Assembly (NCBI GenBank): GCA_013388515.1
Contig: JACAFC010000213.1
Coordinates: 1 to 35,157, forward strand
Direction: 5' to 3'
DNA from: Ignavibacteriaceae bacterium
GTDB lineage: Bacteria > Bacteroidota > Ignavibacteria > Ignavibacteriales > Ignavibacteriaceae
DNA: 35,157 bases
The translations under genes were made by a program, and so were the position numbers. Below the pieces are notes generated by a model. The model did not search any database. It saw only the letters and a program-made list of their open reading frames with translations, and was not told where the DNA came from. This document shows positions 18,227-25,250 of the stretch, in pieces (within the stretch, counting starts at the first letter, position 1; each line of letters opens with the position of its first letter).

Positions 18227-20686
18227 ATGCAAAGGAAATATTTTTTAGATGAAAATTGGCATTTTAAAGTTGGTAAAATACATAGTGAATTAAGTAAAGA
18301 ATTAACTCGGAAAATTAACAAGTGGCTTGCAGCCGAAGTTCCGGGTACGGTTCATACTGATTTGCTGAAGAATAAAGTGATTGATGATCCTTTCTATTCC
18401 GATAATGAACAAAAGATTCAGTGGATTACAGATTGCAATTGGCTTTACAAAACTAAATTCAATATTCCTTCCGATTTCAACAAACTCAAATCTACATTTT
18501 TAGTATTTGATGGAGTTGATACTATTTCAGAAATCTATTTAAATGGTGCTTTAATTGGAAGAACTGAAAACATGTTTTTAAAGTATCAGTTTGACGTGAC
18601 TAACCACTTGAGGAAAAAAAATAACAACCTAATAATTAAATTTACCTCACCAACTATCTACAGCCAAAACCTTGAAAAAAAATTTGGAAAGTTGCCGGTC
18701 GCTCTAAATTCTTCACGTGTTTATATAAGAAAAGCTCAATACTCTTTTGGATGGGACTGGGGTCCATCATTTCCAACTTCGGGGCTTTGGCGACATGTAT
18801 ATCTGTTTCAAAAAAGTGAAGCTTCAATTGAAGATGTTTACTTTAGAACTTTGAAAATAGAATCTGAAAAAGCTATTGTAAGAATTTCATTTAGAGTTCA
18901 TGGTAATTCTGATAATTTAATTGCAAGAATCAATTTGAGGAATCAATCTTTCACTTATCAAAACGACTTAAGTGTAGGAGACTCAAAATCAATCGATCAT
19001 GAAATTTTAGTTGATAATCCCGATCTCTGGTTCCCAAATGGTTTCGGGAATCCAAATCTTTATGACTTACAGATTACTATTTTTAGTTCAATAGATGATA
19101 TTCTAGATCAATATAATCGTAAAGTTGGAATCAGAAAAATAGAGTTGATTTTGAACGAAGATGAAAGAAAAACTTTTCATTTTTCAGTAAACGGCTGTAA
19201 AATCTTTGCAAGGGGATTCAATTGGATTCCTGCTGATTCATTCCTTACGAGAATTGATAAATCAAAATATGAAAGACTGTTAAACTTAGCTAAGAACTCA
19301 GGTGCAAATATTATTCGCGTTTGGGGTGGGGGAATTTATGAAAATGAAACTTTTTATGAAACCTGCGATAACCTTGGTTTACTTGTCTGGCAAGATTTTA
19401 TGTTTGCCTGCGGAGCATATCCTGAGTATGAAGACTTCTTAAAATTAGTACAGCTGGAAATTAATCAAAATGTTACTCAATTAAGAAACCATGCTTGTTT
19501 GGCAATCTTTTGTGGTAACAATGAAAACGAGTGGATCTATTACCAGAATTTTAGAAAACCTTACAGCAATATGCCCGGTTATAAAATATTTAATCAACTT
19601 ATTCCCGAGTTATTAAGTAGCTTATCGCCTGAAATACCTTATTGGGAAAGCAGTCCATTTGGATTTGAAGAAGATCCCAACTCTTTTAAAAGCGGAAACA
19701 GACATGAATGGGGCATATGGAGTAGGTGGATTGATTATACCGAAGTAAAACATGATGGAAGTTTATTCGTTACAGAGTTTGGCTTTCAAGGGCCAGCCAA
19801 CCGAAAAACTTTAGAGAATAACCTCCCACAAGCTAATCGAAAGATTCATGATCCTATTTTTGAGATGCATAATAAACAAATCGAGGGACCTGAAAGAATT
19901 TTAAGATTCTTATCCGCACACTTGCCAGTAACATCAAACTGGAAAAATTACTTTTACCTTGCCCAATTAAATCAAGGGCTCGCTTTAAAGACTTGTGTTG
20001 AACATTGGCGTGATAATTTTCCGCATACAAATGGCAGCATAATTTGGCAGTTGAACGATTGTTGGCCTGTAACGAGTTGGTCAGTAATTGATTCCGATTT
20101 AAAACTAAAAATGGCTTACTTCTTTGTTAAAAATATTTTTTCTAATAATATTATATCATTTAGGGAGGAAGCTAATAATGTTAAGGTAAATGTGCTTAAT
20201 AATTCCAATGAAGAATTTGTCGGAAGAATAAGAATTCATAGAATTTTAGCTGATAAAGGAAAAGCTCATGTTGTGATAAATAAAAAAATTAAAGTAGATA
20301 AAAATTCGAAAATCTGTTGTTTCACAATTCCAATAAGCGATCTTCAAAATCAAAACCAAACGGTTTTTACGGTTTCTCTTTATAGTAATGAAAAAAGGCT
20401 TATTTTTAGAAATTTCTATGCACCAAGTAAACTAAAATATTTGAAGTTTGCTCAGCCTAAAATTCAAGTTAAAATCTTTAGAGAAGGAGAGGAAAAAGCT
20501 TTATTGCTTAAGACTAATAAGCCCGTTTTCTTTTTAGATATTCAGTATCCGAGGTTTCAGTTCCATGATAGAGGATTTATACTATTGCCAAATGAAACTA
20601 AAAAACTTCAATTCGAAGGAAAGCTGCCTAAGAATTTCCATATAAAAGATTTAGAAATTTATCATCTAAATCAATTTTTATCATGA
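18227..20686 (+). CDS. GH2 beta-mannosidase
   Basis: 819 residues, no signal peptide, so probably cytoplasmic. Domain order is that of GH2 mannosidases: sugar-binding jelly roll (NWLYKTKFNIP, VFDGVDTISEIYLNGALIGR, then RKAQYSFGWDWGPSFPTSGL at about 168-187, a hallmark of beta-mannosidases), Ig-like domain, then the TIM barrel. In the barrel, CGNNENEW carries the predicted acid/base Glu433 and VTEFGFQG the nucleophile Glu517. IRVWGGGIYENETFYE and LVWQDFMFACGAYP are also typical. It removes terminal beta-linked mannose from the non-reducing end. Together with the two GH130 genes it is the main evidence that the operon handles mannosides. Its stop overlaps the next start by ATGA at 20683-20686. 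Confidence 0.94.
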   Translation: MQRKYFLDENWHFKVGKIHSELSKELTRKINKWLAAEVPGTVHTDLLKNKVIDDPFYSDNEQKIQWITDCNWLYKTKFNIPSDFNKLKSTFLVFDGVDTISEIYLNGALIGRTENMFLKYQFDVTNHLRKKNNNLIIKFTSPTIYSQNLEKKFGKLPVALNSSRVYIRKAQYSFGWDWGPSFPTSGLWRHVYLFQKSEASIEDVYFRTLKIESEKAIVRISFRVHGNSDNLIARINLRNQSFTYQNDLSVGDSKSIDHEILVDNPDLWFPNGFGNPNLYDLQITIFSSIDDILDQYNRKVGIRKIELILNEDERKTFHFSVNGCKIFARGFNWIPADSFLTRIDKSKYERLLNLAKNSGANIIRVWGGGIYENETFYETCDNLGLLVWQDFMFACGAYPEYEDFLKLVQLEINQNVTQLRNHACLAIFCGNNENEWIYYQNFRKPYSNMPGYKIFNQLIPELLSSLSPEIPYWESSPFGFEEDPNSFKSGNRHEWGIWSRWIDYTEVKHDGSLFVTEFGFQGPANRKTLENNLPQANRKIHDPIFEMHNKQIEGPERILRFLSAHLPVTSNWKNYFYLAQLNQGLALKTCVEHWRDNFPHTNGSIIWQLNDCWPVTSWSVIDSDLKLKMAYFFVKNIFSNNIISFREEANNVKVNVLNNSNEEFVGRIRIHRILADKGKAHVVINKKIKVDKNSKICCFTIPISDLQNQNQTVFTVSLYSNEKRLIFRNFYAPSKLKYLKFAQPKIQVKIFREGEEKALLLKTNKPVFFLDIQYPRFQFHDRGFILLPNETKKLQFEGKLPKNFHIKDLEIYHLNQFLS

Positions 20687-23600
20687 GAAAAGTGCTAAGA
20701 AAAATATTTTTTATCGGCTTCATAATGCTTTCAAATTCAACAAATTCACAACAGATTAATATTCCTGTAATAGAACAAATGCCCAATTTACCATTACCAT
20801 ATGAGATGCGTAATTGGAAAGCGGTGACAGTTGGTTATGATGAATTTGTTTTTGATCTTAATAAAACGGGAGAATATCTGCCGCTTGCTTGGCTTAACAA
20901 TGCTACTATTAACTACCCGGAAAACCCAACTTTTGGACTGCATACTGTTGTTGGAACACCTTATCCTCAGAGTGCTGAAGCTATTAATTGTATACCTGCG
21001 GTCATAGGTGCATCTCTTTCGGGTATTGATAAAAGCAATCAAAACGGATTTGATTGGGTGAAAATGTGTCAAGAGTGGTTTAATAAAAGACCGGAGATGA
21101 ATGTTTATAAAAATCATTGGCAAAGTGACCAATTTGATGATTGGTGGTATATAACAATGCCAAATTTATTTTTTTATCAGTTGAATTACCTGTATCCGAA
21201 CAAAGGTGATTTTGAAACTCAATTTCGAATAATTGCAGATCGGTTTTTAGAATCTGTAAAAATTATGGGTGGTTCGGCTGTGCCCTGGAAAGTTCCGAAT
21301 ATGAATTATCGCGGATGGGATTTTACTAAAATGCAACCATATGAATCCGGTGTTGTTGAACCTGAAGCAGCTGGTGCTATAGGATGGATTTTATATAATG
21401 CTTTTGTTCAAACTGGTGAACTTAAATACCGAATGGGTGCTGAGTGGTGTCTGGAATTTCTTAATAATTTGTCTTCAAATCCTTCATACGAAATTCAACT
21501 ACCTTATGGTGTTTATACCGCAGCACGAATGAATGCTGAGTTAAATACTAAATATGATGTATACAAATTTATTAATTGGTGTTTTGAGCAATCGCCTTTG
21601 CGTAACTGGGGTGTAATAACAGGAAAGTGGGGTTTGTATGATGTAAATGGATTAGTCGGAGAATTATCCCCCAGAAAATATGCCTTTTTAATGAATACAT
21701 TCGAACATGTTGGTGCACTTGTTCCATTAGTTAGATATGATACTCGCTTTGCAAGAGCGATAGGTAAATGGGTTTTGAACGCAGCAAATTCTATTCGATT
21801 ATTTTATTCAAAATATCTACCCGATTTAAATCAAGATAGCGACGAATGGTCAAAACTCTATGATCCTAATTCATACATTGGACACGAAGCATTGTTGCAG
21901 CTTCAGTCCGGATCGCCCTATGCAACTGGTGATGCAATAAGTGGCGGTTGGGGGGCTACAAATCTTTCGCTGTACAGTTCGTCGCATGTTGGTATTTTAG
22001 GTGGTATTATTGATACTACCAATGTTCAGAGAATATTAAAATTAGATGTGCTAAAAACCGATTATTATCATGGAGCTGCTTATCCAACTTTTCTTTATTT
22101 CAACCCATATCAGGAAGTAAAAGAGCTTGAAGTAAATCTTAATGATAATGTTTACGATTTATATGATGCTGTAACACATACATTTCTGAAATCAAATTGC
22201 ACCGGCAAAACAAATTTTATTATCCAGCCAAATTCTGCGGTTCTTTTAGTTCTTGTTCCATCAGGCGGTACGATTGAGTATAATGATAAAAAGACAAGTG
22301 TTAATGGAACTATTATCGATTACAATAATGGAAATGTTATCCAAAATAATCCGCCGAGAATAAAAGGATTAGGTGCTTTGAATGACACTCTAGTTCCTGG
22401 CAGCAATACTCAAATTTTCTGTACTGCTGAAGATGAAAATTCTGATTCTTTAAAATATTTTTGGTTTACAAGTGCAGGAACAATTTCTGGCTCGGGATCA
22501 ATAGTTAATTGGGCAGCTCCCATAAATGTTGGAAATTTTTTAATTAAAGTCTCAGTGGTAGATCCTTCCGGATTAAAAGATTCATTAACTCTTAGTCTAT
22601 TAGTTGCAAATATGCCTAACAGAGCTCCCAAAATTATAAATATTAAAGCTGACCCTCGAAAAATAACCCTGAACAGTCAATCAAAAATTGTATGTATTGC
22701 TGAAGATGTAGATGGTGATAATTTGATTTTCAATTGGATGTGTAATGACGGTTCAATTGCCGGTCAAGGTAGTGAGATAATTTGGAATTCTCCACCTGTG
22801 GCAGGAAATTATTATGTAACGTGCGTTGTTTCTGATGAAAAAGATGGTAAGGACAGCAGCGGCATTTCACTTGAGGTTCGAGATCTTTCCATTATACAAA
22901 CCGGAAATCTAGTGGCGTTTTACCCATTTAACGGAAATGCAGTTGATGCTTCTGGAAATGAAAATAATGGTACAATAAATGGATGTTCATTTACATTTGA
23001 TCGCTTTGGAATAAACAATTCAGCTTTATTATTCAATGGATTAACAAACAATGTTAGAATTTCAAATTCTGATAATTTAAACTTTACTAATTCTATATCA
23101 ATAAATTTTTGGATCAAACCTACAGAATTTTATCAGAGAGAGGCTTTTCCAATATCACATGGTTCATGGGAGAATAGATGGAAAGTTTCAATTGTAAACC
23201 AGAAAATAAGATGGACTGTAAAAACCGATAATGCCTCGAATAACGGAATAAAAGATCTAGATTCTGAAATGTCTTTAATCAAAGATTCTTTGTATAATGT
23301 TACTGTTACATATACTGGTTCCGAGATGGAAATTTTTATTAATGCTGAATTGGATGCGTTCATAAATTGGAGTGGAAAATTAAGAACAACTAGTTACGAT
23401 TTAATGATTGGACAAAGATTACCTTTTGATCAAAACTATAATTATAAAGGTATTTTAGATGATGTTCGAATTTATGATTACGGATTGTCCCTTAATGAAA
23501 TTTATGACTTATTTGACATAAATACCTCTATCGATAATAATCATGAACAGACACCTAATGAATTTAAGCTATCAAACAACTATCCGAATCCATTTAATTC

Positions 23601-23820
23601 AAATACTATTATTGAATTTTACTTACCTCACAATACTCATGTCCTACTGAAGGTATTCGATGTATTAGGCAGAGAATTAGAGACTTTGGTAGATAGTGAG
23701 AAATCGGCTGGTAGTTATGAGACAGTCTTCATTGCTGATAAGTATGTCAGTGGAGTGTACTTTTACAAAATATATGCTGATAATTTTGTTCACACTAGGA
23801 AGATGATACTTATTCGTTAA
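20683..23820 (+). CDS. Large T9SS-secreted protein: unassigned alpha-helical domain, two Ig/PKD-like repeats, LamG, sorting domain
   Basis: 1045 residues with a signal peptide (IFFIGFIMLSNSTNSQ). Residues about 25-440 form a Trp/Tyr-rich helical domain that I cannot assign (YPQSAEAINCIPAVIGASLS, DDWWYITMPNLFFYQLNYLY, ESGVVEPEAAGAIGWILYNA); it may be an alpha/alpha-toroid glycosidase. Residues about 440-530 look like a beta-rich accessory domain. Two related Ig/PKD-like repeats follow at about 557-642 and 647-733, each starting from an N-x-x-P pattern and sharing TAED/IAED and SVVDPSG/VVSDEKDG segments. A LamG/concanavalin-like domain spans about 742-945 (VAFYPFNGNAVDASGNENNG ... GILDDVRIYDYGLS). 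The T9SS sorting domain occupies about 958-1045 (NNYPNPFNSNTIIEF). It probably binds and acts on the polysaccharide at the cell surface. It is translationally coupled to the cytoplasmic beta-mannosidase. Confidence 0.8.
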   Translation: MRKVLRKIFFIGFIMLSNSTNSQQINIPVIEQMPNLPLPYEMRNWKAVTVGYDEFVFDLNKTGEYLPLAWLNNATINYPENPTFGLHTVVGTPYPQSAEAINCIPAVIGASLSGIDKSNQNGFDWVKMCQEWFNKRPEMNVYKNHWQSDQFDDWWYITMPNLFFYQLNYLYPNKGDFETQFRIIADRFLESVKIMGGSAVPWKVPNMNYRGWDFTKMQPYESGVVEPEAAGAIGWILYNAFVQTGELKYRMGAEWCLEFLNNLSSNPSYEIQLPYGVYTAARMNAELNTKYDVYKFINWCFEQSPLRNWGVITGKWGLYDVNGLVGELSPRKYAFLMNTFEHVGALVPLVRYDTRFARAIGKWVLNAANSIRLFYSKYLPDLNQDSDEWSKLYDPNSYIGHEALLQLQSGSPYATGDAISGGWGATNLSLYSSSHVGILGGIIDTTNVQRILKLDVLKTDYYHGAAYPTFLYFNPYQEVKELEVNLNDNVYDLYDAVTHTFLKSNCTGKTNFIIQPNSAVLLVLVPSGGTIEYNDKKTSVNGTIIDYNNGNVIQNNPPRIKGLGALNDTLVPGSNTQIFCTAEDENSDSLKYFWFTSAGTISGSGSIVNWAAPINVGNFLIKVSVVDPSGLKDSLTLSLLVANMPNRAPKIINIKADPRKITLNSQSKIVCIAEDVDGDNLIFNWMCNDGSIAGQGSEIIWNSPPVAGNYYVTCVVSDEKDGKDSSGISLEVRDLSIIQTGNLVAFYPFNGNAVDASGNENNGTINGCSFTFDRFGINNSALLFNGLTNNVRISNSDNLNFTNSISINFWIKPTEFYQREAFPISHGSWENRWKVSIVNQKIRWTVKTDNASNNGIKDLDSEMSLIKDSLYNVTVTYTGSEMEIFINAELDAFINWSGKLRTTSYDLMIGQRLPFDQNYNYKGILDDVRIYDYGLSLNEIYDLFDINTSIDNNHEQTPNEFKLSNNYPNPFNSNTIIEFYLPHNTHVLLKVFDVLGRELETLVDSEKSAGSYETVFIADKYVSGVYFYKIYADNFVHTRKMILIR

Positions 23821-23866
23821 TAATGCAGCAAAATTTTACGAAAGAAAATTCACTCTAACATTTTTG

Positions 23867-23953
23867 CGGAGAGACAGGGATTCGAACCCCGGAAGGACTT
23901 GCATCCTTAACGGTTTTCAAGACCGCCGCATTCAACCACTCTGCCATCTCTCC
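23867..23953 (-). tRNA. tRNA-Ser(UGA)
   Basis: Read on the minus strand, the acceptor GGAGAGA pairs with TCTCTCC. The anticodon stem GCGGT/ACCGT encloses CTTGAAA, so the anticodon is TGA (plus-strand 23917-23919). The long variable arm (AAGGAT-GCAA-GTCCTT) is the class II feature of serine tRNAs. The T arm has TTCGAAT. The discriminator is G and no CCA is encoded. The 5' end overlaps the last 22 bp of the GIY-YIG gene. Confidence 0.96.
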
Positions 23954-24192
23954 AATTTAATTAGTTCTTTAAATTTAAGTCCACTTTTGTATGATTTTAT
24001 TTCTTGTTCTCTCTTATACGCTTCTGATTTTGTATGATATTCTTCAGTATATACAACTTCCCATGGAGCATACGCTTTTGTTGATTTTGATTTTCCGGAA
24101 TTATGCTCATTTAATCTTTTCTCAACATTCTCTGTGTGGCCGATGTAATACCTGCTAACTTTTTGACTTTTAAGTATATAAACAAAATACAT
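23932..24192 (-). CDS. Small GIY-YIG nuclease-domain protein ending inside tRNA-Ser
   Basis: 86 residues, made only of the GIY-YIG module: VYI at 4-6, YYIG at 15-18, the catalytic-type Arg26 in KRLNEH and Glu62 in KREQEIK. This is the UPF0213/UvrC-N-terminal-like type of stand-alone nuclease, whose cellular role is generally unsettled. The last five codons (RWQSG) and the stop are read from the 5' end of the tRNA-Ser gene, so the coding end has been captured from the tRNA. The ATG at 24192 directly follows a second copy of the tRNA anticodon arm, and there is no recognisable ribosome binding site. Flanking tRNA duplication suggests a mobile origin. Whether it is expressed is unknown. Confidence 0.8.
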   Translation of the reverse strand: MYFVYILKSQKVSRYYIGHTENVEKRLNEHNSGKSKSTKAYAPWEVVYTEEYHTKSEAYKREQEIKSYKSGLKFKELIKLERWQSG

Positions 24193-24259
24193 TTTTCAAG
24201 ACCGCCGCATTTCCTGCAAAGCGGGATCTCGCTTTGCGATGACAACCACTCTGCCATCT
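24193..24259 (-). pseudogene. Broken partial copy of tRNA-Ser 5' half, interrupted by a hairpin insert
   Basis: 24193-24210 is an exact 18-bp copy of 23914-23931 (anticodon arm) and 24243-24259 an exact 17-bp copy of 23933-23949 (D arm). The intact tRNA has one base between these blocks; the copy has 32. The copy lacks the variable arm, T arm and 3' acceptor strand, and its 5' acceptor has diverged, so it cannot fold as a tRNA. Orientation is the same as the intact gene, so the GIY-YIG gene is flanked by direct repeats of the tRNA 5' half. Confidence 0.9.
24211..24242. repeat. Short palindromic (REP/MITE-like) insert in the tRNA copy
   Basis: GCAAAGCG (24216-24223) and CGCTTTGC (24230-24237) form a perfect 8-bp stem around GGATCT. 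On the minus strand the insert begins TCATCGCAAAGCGAGATC, resembling the widespread short palindromic repeats that begin GTCATTGCGA. It is more GC-rich than its surroundings. Only one copy is visible in this window, so repeat status is inferred from its form. Confidence 0.6.
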
Positions 24260-24424
24260 TTTCGATCACTTTTAACAATAATTTAATAACAAAATTTAAA
24301 AGAACACGAAACTAAATAAATTGTTTTGCATAAATTTGCTTCGCAAATATAACCATACACAAGTACATGAAAAAATTATCTCACTAAAAAATTTAGTTAC
24401 ATTTAATTAAGTATACATTTGAAA

Positions 24425-25189
24425 ATGGAAGAACTAATCGAATATCAGCAATTTGCAAAGCAATTGTGCCACCTTAGTGGGGAAGTAATAAAAAAATACT
24501 TCAGAGAGCAAATCTCTGTTGATCAGAAAATTGATAATTCTCCTGTTACCATTGCAGATAGAAAGGCAGAAGAAATTATGCGTGAAGCTATTTTGAAAGA
24601 GTTTCCTGATGATGGAATACTAGGTGAAGAATTTGGAGTCCATCAAGGTAAATCTCAGTACAAATGGATACTTGATCCAATTGATGGTACAAAAAGTTTT
24701 ATTTGTGGTGCAATAAGTTTTGGTACTCTAATCGCCTTAACAAAAAATGATAATCCGGTTCTGGGTGTTTTTCATCAGCCTATTTTAAATGAACTTCTTT
24801 ATGGCGATAATAAAAATACTGTATTGAATGAACAAAAGGTTTTGGTTCGGGAATGTGAGTCTATTTCGAACGCTGTCTTACTTACAACAGATCATCTAAA
24901 TATAGAGAAATATCAGAATGCAAAAAGATTTGATTCATTAATTCGCCAAGTAAAATTGTATAGAGGATGGGGAGATTGTTACGGTTACTATCTTTTATCA
25001 ACCGGATTTGTAGATATTATGGTGGATCCTATAATGTCCTACTGGGATATTGCTGCCCTAGTTCCCATAGTAAAAGGAGCTGGTGGAATTATCACAGATT
25101 TTCATGGAAATGACCCACTAAAAGGAAATAGTGCCGTAGCTTCCTCAGCAAAAATTCATGCACAAGTAATACAAGAACTGAACAGCTAG
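24425..25189 (+). CDS. hisN: Inositol-monophosphatase family phosphatase, probable histidinol-phosphatase
   Basis: 254 residues from ATG 24425; TTG 24419 is a less likely start. No signal peptide, so cytoplasmic. The three metal-binding motifs of the family are intact: GEEFG (67-71), the core DPIDGTKSF (84-92) and WDIAALVPIVKGAGG (207-221). The segment RGWGDCYGYYLLSTGFVDIM before the last motif is typical of the HisN-type histidinol-phosphatases rather than inositol phosphatases, and the histidine pathway step would be L-histidinol phosphate to L-histidinol. No other his genes are near. A sugar-phosphate or inositol-phosphate substrate cannot be excluded. It is a single gene, separated from its neighbours by a tRNA island upstream and a terminator downstream. 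Confidence 0.85.
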   Translation: MEELIEYQQFAKQLCHLSGEVIKKYFREQISVDQKIDNSPVTIADRKAEEIMREAILKEFPDDGILGEEFGVHQGKSQYKWILDPIDGTKSFICGAISFGTLIALTKNDNPVLGVFHQPILNELLYGDNKNTVLNEQKVLVRECESISNAVLLTTDHLNIEKYQNAKRFDSLIRQVKLYRGWGDCYGYYLLSTGFVDIMVDPIMSYWDIAALVPIVKGAGGIITDFHGNDPLKGNSAVASSAKIHAQVIQELNS

Positions 25190-25222
25190 TTTTAGATGTT
25201 AGCTCTTCAGTTGAAAATTAGT

Positions 25223-25250
25223 TAACTCTCCGGTTGGGTAGAGTTATTTT
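25223..25250. terminator. Hairpin terminator between convergent genes
   Basis: TAACTCT (25223-25229) pairs with AGAGTTA (25240-25246), extended inward by CC/GG with one bulged T. TTTT follows at 25247-25250 on the plus strand. It ends the hisN-like transcript. The right arm contains the stop codon of the convergent GH2 gene, so it may work in both directions. Confidence 0.65.

Noticed and set aside
22350-22890. Long tandem repeat in the secreted protein
   Set aside because: The two Ig/PKD-like units are related in protein sequence but clearly diverged at DNA level, so it is a domain repeat rather than a DNA repeat.
24193-24259. A second functional tRNA-Ser
   Set aside because: Only the D and anticodon arms are present, split by a 32-nt block; the variable arm, T arm and 3' acceptor strand are missing.
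24334-24348. Small hairpin ATTTGC-TTC-GCAAAT as terminator or riboswitch
   Set aside because: Only six weak base pairs with a 3-nt loop and no T-run; such pairs arise by chance in AT-rich DNA.
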